From the NCBI GenBank assembly GCA_028689055.1, contig JAQTWZ010000001.1, positions 42,786 through 106,785 on the forward strand: DNA of 64,000 nucleotides. The letters are read 5' to 3'. The notes beneath the pieces are model-generated. The model worked only from the letters and a program-made list of their open reading frames with translations, did not search any database and was not told where the DNA came from. Within the stretch, counting starts at the first letter, position 1; each line of letters opens with the position of its first letter. Origin of the DNA: Sulfurimonas sp. (GTDB lineage Bacteria; Campylobacterota; Campylobacteria; Campylobacterales; Sulfurimonadaceae). Position numbers and translations under genes: made by a program. Below, in pieces: positions 36,643-44,705 of the stretch.

Positions 36643-37980
36643 TTAAAAAATCCCTATAAGATTGAGCATGACCACAAACATCGCTATGGGCGTAATATAA
36701 CGCAAAGAAAAATACCAAGTCTCAAAAGCGAAGCCTAGTTGTGGTTTCAATAGAGATTCCACCTTGCGTTTATCCAAAACAAAACCAACAAAAACAGCCA
36801 TGATAAGTCCACCAATAGGGAGCATGATGGCAGATGTGACATAGTCCACCCAGTCAAAGAAAGTTTTATCTCCCCATGTCAGAAGTTCTTTATAAGCATC
36901 TATGTTGGAGAGCAGGGCGATGATGCCGATGAGATAAAAGAAAAGTCCCATGAGAATAGAGGACTTGAGTCTGCTCCAGCTAAATCTATCTATAAAATAC
37001 TGTACCATCGGCTCAACTAAAGAGACAGAAGAGGTGAGACCCGCAAACGCAAGGGCGATAAAAAATAAAACTGCAAAAATATTGCCGATGATACCCATCT
37101 CATAAAACGCAGCGGGAAGAGAGATAAAAACAAGTCCAGGACCTTTGGCAGGCCCAGCACCGTATTGGTATAAAAAGGTAAAAAGCATAAGTCCTGCAAC
37201 TATGGCAATTATTGTGTCTAAGAAAACAACCCAAAACGCAGCTTTGATAATGTTGGAGTTTTTTTCCATAGATGCGGCATAAGTCATGATGGCACCCATG
37301 CCCAAAGAGAGGGTGAAAAACGCATGCCCGACAGCGACGACAAAAGCCTCAGAGTTGATTTTTGACCAATCAGCTGCAAACATAAAATCTACTGCTTTTG
37401 GAAATGCATCAAGAGAAAGAGCATAGATAAACATGCCTGCAAGTATTATCATGAGCGCAGGCATAAGAACCATATTCATCTTTTCTATACCGCCTTTGAT
37501 ACCTTTTGTCAAAACATAGGTAATCCAGATAAACGCAAGCGAGTGGTAAAAAAGTTGTGTCGATATATCTGTATGAAGCATTATGTTGAAGGTCGTCTCA
37601 GCTTCCTGCACAGAAGAGGGAAGAAAAGAGAGTGAAGTCACTATATAATGAAAAATCCAGCCGATAACAACCGAGTAAAATATCATGACAAAAAGTCCGG
37701 CTAAACTTTGAAAACCGCCATATTTCCATATATGCTTGTGTGTCGGTGCTATGTTCTCAAAAGAACTCACAGCATCTTTTCTACCAATGTACCCGATAAA
37801 CATCTCTGCAATCATAATGGAAAAACCTATAAGCAAGACAGTCAGTAAATAAATAAATACAAAAGCTCCCCCACCATATTCTCCTGTAATATAGGGAAAT
37901 TTCCAAATATTACCAAGCCCTACAGCACTTCCTGCTGCAGCTAAAATGAATCCTATTCTACTAAATCTAGCTATTTTCAT
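36643..37980 (-). CDS. Sodium-dependent transporter, SNF (neurotransmitter:sodium symporter) family
   Basis: Inner-membrane Na+-coupled uptake of an amino acid or similar solute. 445 residues and about 11-12 helices. Signature FILAAAGSAVGLGNIWKFPY in helix 1 (Na+/substrate site), GGGAFVFIY in helix 2, FFTLSLGMGAIMTYAS in helix 6. Length fits prokaryotic members such as LeuT/MhsT. Confidence 0.92.
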   Translation of the reverse strand: MKIARFSRIGFILAAAGSAVGLGNIWKFPYITGEYGGGAFVFIYLLTVLLIGFSIMIAEMFIGYIGRKDAVSSFENIAPTHKHIWKYGGFQSLAGLFVMIFYSVVIGWIFHYIVTSLSFLPSSVQEAETTFNIMLHTDISTQLFYHSLAFIWITYVLTKGIKGGIEKMNMVLMPALMIILAGMFIYALSLDAFPKAVDFMFAADWSKINSEAFVVAVGHAFFTLSLGMGAIMTYAASMEKNSNIIKAAFWVVFLDTIIAIVAGLMLFTFLYQYGAGPAKGPGLVFISLPAAFYEMGIIGNIFAVLFFIALAFAGLTSSVSLVEPMVQYFIDRFSWSRLKSSILMGLFFYLIGIIALLSNIDAYKELLTWGDKTFFDWVDYVTSAIMLPIGGLIMAVFVGFVLDKRKVESLLKPQLGFAFETWYFSLRYITPIAMFVVMLNLIGIF

Positions 37981-38051
37981 GCGTCAAACCCCCTTGATTG
38001 GGGATATTATACTAAAATTTCAAGATATAGAGAATATTTCTTCAAAAGCTA

Positions 38052-38090
38052 TTGACATTTTAAATCTAATTGACTATAATTTCGCCTCAT
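38052..38090 (+). promoter_or_regulatory. Promoter of the tRNA cluster
   Basis: TTGACA at 38052-38057, a TCTAAT -10 at 38075-38080 (17-base spacer) and a second TATAAT at 38085-38090. An unusually complete sigma70 promoter for this phylum, 34 bases before the first tRNA. Confidence 0.6.
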
Positions 38091-38123
38091 TAATCAGCAT
38101 AACAACTGCTTTAATGTGAAGGT

Positions 38124-38201
38124 CGGGGTGTAGCTCAGTATGGTTAGAGTACCTGGTTTGGGACCAGGGGGCCGAAGGTTCGAGTCCTTTCACCCCGACC
38201 A
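38124..38201 (+). tRNA. tRNA-Pro (UGG)
   Basis: Acceptor CGGGGTG / CACCCCG, D-loop AGCTCAGTATGGTTAGAG, anticodon arm CCTGG-TTTGGGA-CCAGG with anticodon TGG, TTCGAGTC T-loop, encoded CCA. Confidence 0.95.
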
Positions 38202-38234
38202 CTTTTAAATTTTACAACTTTTATATTTTGGCAT

Positions 38235-38312
38235 GGTGGGATTAGCTCAGTTGGTTAGAGCACTGGTTTGTGGTGCCGGGGGTCACGGGTTCGAGCCCCG
38301 CATCCCACCCCA
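38235..38312 (+). tRNA. tRNA-His (GUG)
   Basis: Anticodon loop TTGTGGT gives GTG. The extra 5' G (38235) pairs with C73 (38309), the tRNA-His identity element; acceptor GTGGGAT/ATCCCAC; CCA encoded. Confidence 0.95.
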
Positions 38313-38353
38313 TAGATTTAAAATATAAAAAATTGATATTAACAAATATAGTA

Positions 38354-38430
38354 GCGTTCGTGGCTCAACTGGATAGAGTTTCGGATTTCGGCTCCGAGGG
38401 TTATAGGTTCGAATCCTATCGGGCGTACCA
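38354..38430 (+). tRNA. tRNA-Arg (UCG)
   Basis: Anticodon arm TCGGA-TTTCGGC-TCCGA with anticodon TCG. Acceptor GCGTTCG/CGGGCGT contains several G-T wobbles. CCA encoded. Confidence 0.9.
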
Positions 38431-38444
38431 TATTGACTGAAAAT

Positions 38445-38521
<77 letters not shown>

Positions 38522-38570
38522 CTATAAAAAAGTATCAAGGTCTGAAGAGACAAAAAACACTTATCTACAT

Positions 38571-38655
38571 GCGGATGTGGTGAAATTGGTATACACGCCA
38601 GACTTAGGATCTGGTGCCGTAAGGTGTGGAGGTTCAAGTCCTCTCATCCGCACCA
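38571..38655 (+). tRNA. tRNA-Leu (UAG), integration site of an island
   Basis: Long variable arm, anticodon arm CCAGA-CTTAGGA-TCTGG with anticodon TAG, acceptor GCGGATG/CATCCGC, CCA encoded. Its last 56 bases (38600-38655) recur exactly at 43225-43280. Confidence 0.95.
38600..38655 (+). repeat. attL-like copy of 56-bp direct repeat (3' part of tRNA-Leu)
   Basis: Identical to 43225-43280 from the anticodon stem through CCA. Bases on either side differ. Integration at a tRNA 3' end restores the gene, as seen here. Confidence 0.9.
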
Positions 38656-38838
38656 CCCATAAATATGGGACTTTAAGCCTCTTACAATAAATCATTTTTC
38701 CTTTTAAGTTTTCTCAAGTCACACTTTAAGTCACACTTTTGTATATTCATTTATAGCTACTGCTAACTCAGCAATCAAGTACTTTTTTAAGAGAGTGAAG
38801 AGAGTGAGATAATTTTTCAATAAGCAGTACACATAGGC

Positions 38839-39204
38839 TTAAGATAAAATAGATATAGGTAACGCTAAAAACATATAGCCGTCTTTTTGCATTGGTATAA
38901 TGTGCTCACCCATATAAAAAATATACCCTCCCTTGAAAAGATCTCCGCTGTTCTGGGCAAGCTTCACAAGTCCTCGTAGTTCTGAGCTTTTTATACTTGT
39001 TGATGATTTTACTTCTATTCCGATTATATTTGTATTGCTTTGCTTCAACACAAAATCAACCTCGTAGTCAGCGTCTCTGTAGTGATATATTTTTGTAGTT
39101 TTCTGAGCGTATGTTGTGTGCTTTAAAAGCTCTGTATAGATAAAGTTTTCAACAAGATTCCCTAAATGTTCACGCTGGGTTAGCAAAAGTGCTTCTTTAT
39201 CTAT
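38839..39204 (-). pseudogene. C-terminal fragment of an AAA_14/DUF4143 ATPase
   Basis: The open frame (GNLVENFIYTELLK, IYHYRDADYEVDFVLKQ, GIEVKSS) matches the nuclease-like C-terminal domain of AAA_14-DUF4143 proteins. The N-terminal ATPase is missing and the frame ends at a stop just upstream (39205-39207). Such proteins are normally ~400 residues, so this is a remnant. Confidence 0.7.
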
Positions 39205-39329
39205 TCAAAGTAAATGTGATGTCATTGCGGTAATTTATATAATAGGAAATGTCACCATTTTTGAGCTCATTAAGTCATACCCCTTCGTACTTCCCACCTG
39301 CTGGTTTTAGCGCCATCTATTTGTACCTG

Positions 39330-40226
39330 CTATTTAAACTTGATCATCTTGATGATAGCATAGAAAAAATCTTTGCTCCAAATGTCTAGCTGTTTTTCAT
39401 CATATATAAAACGATGTACATCTTGTTTTGCCAATGTAATATCAAGTGTATCCACTCTTTTTTGTAGGAGGCTTACAATAAGCTCTGCAGTATATAGTTT
39501 CATCTCTTCTGGTAACTCTACTTCGGTGTCTTGTAGAGCTTTACAACTCTGAATTAAGCGAGTTGCTAGATGCGTCAAGTTTACTTCATATTTGTTTTGA
39601 ACATACCAAACCATATCGTACCAGTCACGCCCTTTTGGTCTATTTTGCCATCCACGACATAAAACGGCATGAAGTTTACCAGCAAATAATGAAGAAGGCT
39701 TCATACTTCTCACCATAAATGGTGCTGGAGTTAAATGTAACTTTTGTTCTTCTTCAAAATTGATAGGTGGCTCAGTATCTACTTCAAATTTAATTTTTAA
39801 TAATTTACCTGCATTAAAACTTTTGACAATATCTTCAGGAGCATTAATAGCTAGTAGGTGTTTGATGGTATTACCTTTGATAAATGCAGATTGTACTGTA
39901 CTATGATCTTTAATTTTTGTCTCAATTTGAGCTTCAAATCCATAAGTTTTTAGTGTTTCTAGTACAGCCTTTTCATATTTACCTAGGTCAAATGATGGGT
40001 CAGGTTTTAGTAGTGAAAAATCAAGATCTTCTGAAAATCTTGGAAGTCCATAGAGTATTCTTAGAGCTGTGCCACCATAAAATACCGCATGATTAAAAAA
40101 ACCTGCATCACTAAGTGCATACAAAACTATCTCTTGTAGTATCTCTCTGAGAGCTTCATAAGGATCGTCTTTGGAGAGATCGTATTTTTGTAGCATTGCT
40201 GTGATGTGTGGATGTGTATTAGCCAT
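39330..40226 (-). CDS. AbiEii-type nucleotidyltransferase toxin
   Basis: Toxin of a type IV toxin-antitoxin/abortive-infection module. 298 residues. Nucleotidyltransferase motif FYGGTALRILYGLPRFSEDLDF (GG-T then D-x-D) at ~48-70 and the family's later KLHAVLCRGWQNRPKGRDWYD block at ~180-203. Start overlaps the AbiEi stop by 8 bases. Confidence 0.88.
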   Translation of the reverse strand: MANTHPHITAMLQKYDLSKDDPYEALREILQEIVLYALSDAGFFNHAVFYGGTALRILYGLPRFSEDLDFSLLKPDPSFDLGKYEKAVLETLKTYGFEAQIETKIKDHSTVQSAFIKGNTIKHLLAINAPEDIVKSFNAGKLLKIKFEVDTEPPINFEEEQKLHLTPAPFMVRSMKPSSLFAGKLHAVLCRGWQNRPKGRDWYDMVWYVQNKYEVNLTHLATRLIQSCKALQDTEVELPEEMKLYTAELIVSLLQKRVDTLDITLAKQDVHRFIYDEKQLDIWSKDFFYAIIKMIKFK

Positions 40227-40869
40227 TTTTTTGCCTTTTCTTAATGCTTGCGGTCATATTCCGTAATTTTGAAGATGAGTAAGCCATAGAAAATTTCCAT
40301 AGAAGTGTTGTATCGAGTTTTGCCATCTCTTCCCACTCTATACGAAGATCATCTTCAAGGTACTCTAATATCTCATCTTTGTTTATATCAGCTATTCTTT
40401 GATCAGCATAGACTTGATCACATAATGCTTTTTCAGGAGTTGCAATCATATACCCACCATCATGTGTATCAAATTTCCAGTCAATTCCTATAGAATATGC
40501 ATTTGATGGAATTTTTTTATAGCTAAATGTACCTATATCTGTGGCGTATGTTTCAGGGCGATAGGTAGTTGCGGAAGTGACTGTATAGACTCGTTCTGGT
40601 ATCAAACCGTGATAAGACAATGCATATTCATAGGACACATAAGATGGCTTATGAAGCATATTTGCTGCAGTGAGCATGTTGAGAGGACGATCTCTATACT
40701 CAGAACCTAAAGCATATACACCTCTTTTTAGACGAATAAGCTCCCCTTTTGTAACCATACTGTTGATTTTTTTCGTAGGTTGGGCATATTCTTGTTCTAA
40801 AATAGGCTTTAGCATCTCTGTTGTGAAAACATTGAGTCCGATGATCTTTTTTAATTGCACAATATTCAT
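40219..40869 (-). CDS. AbiEi-family antitoxin / transcriptional regulator
   Basis: 216 residues. N-terminal winged helix (INSMVTKGELIRLKRGVYALG) at ~32-55, then the AbiEi body with YVSYEYALSYHGLIPE and TPEKALCDQVYAD. Acts by repressing its own operon and blocking the toxin's effect. An 11-bp inverted repeat lies just upstream. Confidence 0.88.
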   Translation of the reverse strand: MNIVQLKKIIGLNVFTTEMLKPILEQEYAQPTKKINSMVTKGELIRLKRGVYALGSEYRDRPLNMLTAANMLHKPSYVSYEYALSYHGLIPERVYTVTSATTYRPETYATDIGTFSYKKIPSNAYSIGIDWKFDTHDGGYMIATPEKALCDQVYADQRIADINKDEILEYLEDDLRIEWEEMAKLDTTLLWKFSMAYSSSKLRNMTASIKKRQKNG

Positions 40870-40902
40870 GTACTAATTATACAGTCTTAAATAAATTTAA
40901 GC

Positions 40903-40940
40903 AATAAAGTTATTAATAAAGTAGTTTTTATAACTTTATT
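40903..40940. promoter_or_regulatory. Inverted-repeat operator of the AbiE operon
   Basis: AATAAAGTTAT (40903-40913) and ATAACTTTATT (40930-40940), perfect 11-bp arms, with AATAAAGTA again inside (40916) and a further AATAAAGTA near 40971. It starts 34 bases upstream of the AbiEi ATG. AbiEi proteins are known to bind inverted repeats in their own promoters. The rest of the gap to 41191 holds no gene, only another ATGACA...TGTCAT repeat near 40995. Confidence 0.65.
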
Positions 40941-41191
40941 GTTATTGTAAAGCTTAAATATATTTAATAAAGTATAGATATTTTTTATATCATATGACAT
41001 AAAAGTTGTGTCATATTTTAAGTGTGACAATGATTGTCAAGTTTCTTTGAATTAATGAAAGATATAATTTTACCAATAAGCCTTAGGTTCACCCGAAGAT
41101 ATAAGTAGGGATTGCCTCTCGTACTTTGTGATGGTGATGTCTAAGGTGTTGAAACTCCTAACTCTCTAAATATTATTGTACAATCTTGTTT

Positions 41192-41689
41192 ATGAATCTA
41201 CAGTTGACGAAAAATTTATCAGATAAATTAAAACTGACACATACAGATTTTAACCCTATGACATACAGTGATATAGATGATTTTCATGTCAATCTCCTAA
41301 AATATGGAAGATACAACTGTGTTTTGATAACGAATGATAAAACTTTATACTCGTTTTTCTTATTTGGCTTAAAAGCAGATGATTTTCGACATTTTGAAGA
41401 TATTGTTAGAGAAAGAGTATTTAAACTTTTAATGGAAAGTGGGTTGTCTCAAAATCAGTTTGAAAAAATTTTAGAGAGCATGGAAACATTTAACTACTCT
41501 AAAACTTCCAATAAAAGTGTTATTGCCTCAATGAATGATATGAAAAAAAGAATCGAGATCTTTTTAGAAAGAGATGATGATATTTACCAAATAAATAAAA
41601 AACTGAATAAAACACCTTATAAAGCTATTGGCTATAAGTATCCTGCTGAATTATTTAGTGAAATATTGAGAAGTAAAGAAATCTCATAA
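41192..41689 (+). CDS. DUF6933-like protein
   Basis: 165 residues from ATG 41192. Pattern LTKNLSDKL, NLLKYGRYNCVLITNDKTLY, FFLFGLKADDF, NKSVIASMNDM fits the DUF6933 family as I recall it, usually encoded beside mobile or defence genes. No signal peptide or membrane helix. Function unknown. It lies between AbiE and Fic within the island. Confidence 0.6.
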   Translation: MNLQLTKNLSDKLKLTHTDFNPMTYSDIDDFHVNLLKYGRYNCVLITNDKTLYSFFLFGLKADDFRHFEDIVRERVFKLLMESGLSQNQFEKILESMETFNYSKTSNKSVIASMNDMKKRIEIFLERDDDIYQINKKLNKTPYKAIGYKYPAELFSEILRSKEIS

Positions 41690-41825
41690 TACATGTCGTA
41701 ATTTATCTCGTAAAAAATATATTGTTAAAATTGAAAATTTCTTTTATTTATTCCTATTTATAGGAGTATTTAATTATTATTTTCTCATAATTTATCTCGT
41801 AAAATTTTCAATAAAATAGAAAAAA

Positions 41826-43055
41826 ATGGATATAATAACATCAAGGATGGATAAAATGTTAATATCTCCAATTATGCCTTATGATCTAAAAGGGCAAATA
41901 AAACTAGAATTATTAGAGCTTGCAGAGAAGGTTTGTATTGAAAGTGCAAAGATCGCAAGTGGATATAACAAACATGTTGTAAATGCTTTTAGGGATGTTT
42001 TGCGTATTACAAACAGCTATTATTCAAACAGAATTGAAGCTGAAAGTACACATCCTATTGATATTGAAAAAGCTATGCTCAAACAATTCTCAGATGATTC
42101 TAAAGAGAAAGCATTGCAAGAGCTTTCAGTTGCACATATCAAAACACAAGAGTTCGTTGAAAGCTATGCATTGAAGAACAATGTGATTGATAGAAACTTC
42201 ATAAAAGAGATTCATCGACTCTTTTATTCTAGTGAAGGTATGGAAAAATTTACAAAACTTGAAAAAGAAACCCAATTCATAGAGATGATACCGGGTGAGT
42301 TTAGAAATCGAGATGTTCAAGTTGGAAACCACATCGCACCTTCAAGTGATTTAATACATACTGTTTTTAACTATTATGAAAAAGAGTACACTTCAGTATT
42401 TAACAGTGCAACAAAAGCTATAAAACTACTTGCAGCACTCAGTTCTCATCACCGTTTAGTATATCTTCACCCATTTTTAGATGGAAATGGGAGAGTGTCA
42501 AGACTTCATTTGGATGCAATGTTCTGGAGTATGCAGCTTGAAGGATATGGGCTTTGGAATATTTCAAGAGGACTTGCAAGAGATGTTAAAGAGTACCAAC
42601 ACTACTTGTCTTATGCAGATATGAAACAACAAGGGGCTACTGATGGCAGAGGTGAGCTCTCACTTAGAGGTCTGGAGGGCTATTTGAAATATATGCTTGA
42701 GATTGCATTAGATCAAATAGAGTTTATGGGAAATGGTTTGCGACTTGACCAGCTGAACGATAAAATCAGGAAATTTGTAAGATTTTCACAAGAGGGGATG
42801 TTTTACAAACAAGAGCCTTTACCAAAATACTCTGAACTATTATTCTCTCATTTGTTGTTAAACGGTGAATTAGAAAGAAAATATGTACCCTCAGCAATTG
42901 GAAAAAGTGTAAGTACAGCAACAAAACTTGTAAGTGCACTCACAAAAATGGGTTATATAGAAAGTGAACATTCTAAGGCACCACTTCGTCTGAAAGTAAA
43001 CTCATTTTTTGCTTCGCAGATAATTCCAGAGCTTATCCCTGAAAAAGTGGATTGA
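41826..43055 (+). CDS. Fic-domain protein (probable AMPylase)
   Basis: Up to 409 residues; ATG 41856 (AAGGATGGATAAA before it) is an alternative start. Fic motif HPFLDGNGRVSRL near ~220 carries the catalytic His. An inhibitory-helix motif SNRIEAE near ~66 precedes it, as in class II Fic proteins, so the enzyme is probably self-inhibited. A winged-helix-like C-terminal region (~330-409). Last gene of the tRNA-Leu island. Confidence 0.85.
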   Translation: MDIITSRMDKMLISPIMPYDLKGQIKLELLELAEKVCIESAKIASGYNKHVVNAFRDVLRITNSYYSNRIEAESTHPIDIEKAMLKQFSDDSKEKALQELSVAHIKTQEFVESYALKNNVIDRNFIKEIHRLFYSSEGMEKFTKLEKETQFIEMIPGEFRNRDVQVGNHIAPSSDLIHTVFNYYEKEYTSVFNSATKAIKLLAALSSHHRLVYLHPFLDGNGRVSRLHLDAMFWSMQLEGYGLWNISRGLARDVKEYQHYLSYADMKQQGATDGRGELSLRGLEGYLKYMLEIALDQIEFMGNGLRLDQLNDKIRKFVRFSQEGMFYKQEPLPKYSELLFSHLLLNGELERKYVPSAIGKSVSTATKLVSALTKMGYIESEHSKAPLRLKVNSFFASQIIPELIPEKVD

Positions 43056-43224
43056 GGATTTTGTTTAAAATCATATTTTTTACTACAGTTTTTACTACAA
43101 AATTTGAAAAGCAATGAAAATAGATGATATTGAGTGAAAATTGATAACCTTATATAAAGTCCTAAATATATGGATTTGAAAGAAAATAAAACAGTTTAAG
43201 AAAAGATGAAAAGCATTAAAAAAT

Positions 43225-43280
43225 AGACTTAGGATCTGGTGCCGTAAGGTGTGGAGGTTCAAGTCCTCTCATCCGCACCA
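43225..43280 (+). repeat. attR-like copy of the 56-bp direct repeat (partial tRNA-Leu)
   Basis: Exact copy of the tRNA-Leu 3' part. It lacks the acceptor 5' strand and D arm, so it is not a functional tRNA gene. Marks the right end of the island. Confidence 0.9.
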
Positions 43281-43566
43281 TCAACAATAAAAAATCTCTC
43301 AAAACTACCTATACAACGACATTTTGAAGCTGATTTAAGTTTCAGAAAAAATCAGTTTAGTCACCTATTAGTCACCATGTGTTAAAAACACCTCATTTTC
43401 GATGTCTTATTTCACTACTTTTACTTATCACTTTAAGTTTACTCTTCAGATGTTATCATTTTCATATGTTCATATCTACTCAAGTAACGTCATTTTGCAT
43501 CAGGTATGCGTATATATTCACTCAGGTACAAAATCAGCATATTTCGTATAATTTCCCCGTTTTATT

Positions 43567-43659
43567 ATTCAACGGGGTACCAAGTGTTTTTCACTCCCAA
43601 AAGTGAAGGAAGTCAACTCTGGCTTCCCGTTGAGTAATTCAATTGGGACACTTGGTACC
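43567..43659. repeat. Complex palindromic element with attC-like ends
   Basis: ATTCAAC (43567-43573) and GTTGAGT (43629-43635) fit the RYYYAAC/GTTRRRY core sites of integron attC elements and are extended by CAACGGG/CCCGTTG. Inside are hairpins TTCACT/AGTGAA and GGAAG/CTTCC. A second perfect 12-bp inverted repeat GGTACCAAGTGT/ACACTTGGTACC (43576-43587, 43648-43659) crosses the first. No integron integrase is present. Confidence 0.5.
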
Positions 43660-44260
43660 TGTTTCTCACTCAATCAAATTTCATTGTTAACATTAAAGAT
43701 AGGCGTATTATCAAGCGTCTGGTGAAGTAAATATTTTGTATAGATGTAATCATAGCTAACTCATGTATTGAGTACCTAAAATATTGAAAAAATAGTAGAA
43801 GTTGATACGGTTGCGGCTGGTTCTCACATGGAAACAAAAAGGGGAATCGACTACACGCAGATTTTTGTATAAAGAAGAACTTTATACGATGGGCGCTGTA
43901 GTAGATACTATGCTCTCTGCACCTTCTCATACCGACCTAAATCCAAACTCTCACATATGGACATGGAACAAGCTGTACAGTACAACCGACAGTTGATGGT
44001 ATGCTCTGCTTAGCGTGTAAAAGGCAAGAGGCAAGTCCGACGAACAATCGAAACGATGGAATAATAACACATTCTAAAAATTATGCAAAATTTTAAAAAC
44101 GATGAGCGGAGAACTCTACCCAATTTTTTGGGTAAATTCGAGCCCATCCTGCAACATCTTCCATCTGTCTCACTCTGGAATTAATCATTAAATCTCTTTA
44201 TATTCAAGAAGAAGATTTTTTTCATCTTGAATTCTCTTATCCTTGTATTAAATTTTTTGT

Positions 44261-44371
44261 ATGAACAAAAAGATCAAGTGTATAAACTGTCATCTCCATG
44301 CTCATTGCTATCAAAAAAAAGAATCTTTTTCTTGTAAAGTATTTCATCTTGCTTTCCTTGTTATTTTTTAG
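44261..44371 (+). CDS. Possible 36-residue Cys/His-rich ORF
   Basis: ATG 44261 reads MNKKIKCINCHLHAHCYQKK and stops at 44371. The run C-x2-C-H-x-H-x-H-C with a later C could bind metal or heme. There is no clear ribosome site, and the tail is short and hydrophobic. It may be a fragment or chance ORF. Confidence 0.2.
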   Translation: MNKKIKCINCHLHAHCYQKKESFSCKVFHLAFLVIF

Positions 44372-44405
44372 CGCTGGATATATGATAGTTAAAAATACTG
44401 AAATT

Positions 44406-44705
44406 GTAAAATGAATTTTTTCTTTAAATTTTGTGCATTTATTTTGTAAAGTGAACTGTAAATAATTTGTAAATTTTTCTGTAAACCATGAAAATAGTAA
44501 TAAATCAGTTTACAGCTTTATGAAGGGGTTTGAGTGAGATTTTTAAAAATAGGAAACGGGTGATTAAAAAAATATAGCAGCACGAAAAAAATAATCACAC
44601 CTTCACTCTTTACAATTTTTCATATATACTTTTCTTTTTTATTCATACTAGGATGTTAGAAATAGCTTCCTAAATATTATTACAAGTTTTTTGTAAAACT
44701 TGTAA
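44406..44705. repeat. Phased TGTAAA repeats and hairpins upstream of the recombinase
   Basis: TGTAAA at 44406, 44446, 44458, 44469 and 44481; the last four are spaced 12, 11 and 12 bases, one helical turn each. An inverted copy is at 44510, and a perfect hairpin TTACAAGTTTT-TTGT-AAAACTTGTAA lies at 44680-44705. GTGATTA/TAATCAC at 44560/44592 adds another inverted repeat. The pattern suggests iterons or a recombinase/regulator binding array. Confidence 0.55.

Larger units (their letters stand above)
493..37241. repeat. Dispersed over-represented 8-mer CTGCGTTT / AAACGCAG
   Basis: 37 exact copies read by eye at 493, 1166, 1523, 1816, 2341, 2704, 5857, 6784, 8748, 8859, 13025, 15526, 17097, 21657, 22481, 22716, 23272, 23300, 23323, 23541, 23938, 24207, 24315, 28685, 29233, 29764, 30059, 32684, 33091, 34023, 34188, 34225, 34524, 34673, 35209, 37105 and 37234, in both orientations. 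TTGCGTTT variants are also common. Copies at 17097, 28685 and 33091 are non-coding. Confidence 0.8.
38656..43280. mobile_element. 4.6-kb genomic island at tRNA-Leu
   Basis: Bounded by the 56-bp direct repeat (tRNA-Leu 3' end and 43225-43280). Contents: a DUF4143 gene fragment, an AbiE toxin-antitoxin pair, a DUF6933-like protein and a Fic protein, all AT-rich and unlike the core. No integrase lies between the repeats, so it is either a remnant or moved by a recombinase in trans (the nearest is at 44943). Tandem 12-mers lie just inside both ends. Confidence 0.8.

Noticed and set aside
40995..41015. ATGACA...TGTCAT inverted repeat shared with the restriction-gene operator
   Set aside because: Spacers differ (9 versus 3 bases) and the flanks do not match, so a common regulator is not supported.
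38600..43280. CRISPR array
   Set aside because: The direct repeats are a single 56-bp pair plus 12-base tandems; there are no regularly spaced repeats or cas genes anywhere in the window.
43379..43606. A 75-codon open frame after the island
   Set aside because: Leu/Phe/His-rich chance translation of AT-rich DNA, no ribosome site, no recognisable domain.
43802..43996. A 64-codon open frame
   Set aside because: No start signal and no family resemblance; composition changes midway. Possibly a gene fragment, but not supportable.
43801..44040. Possible tmRNA or other structured RNA
   Set aside because: No tag-peptide ORF, no tRNA-like ends and no conserved core recognised.
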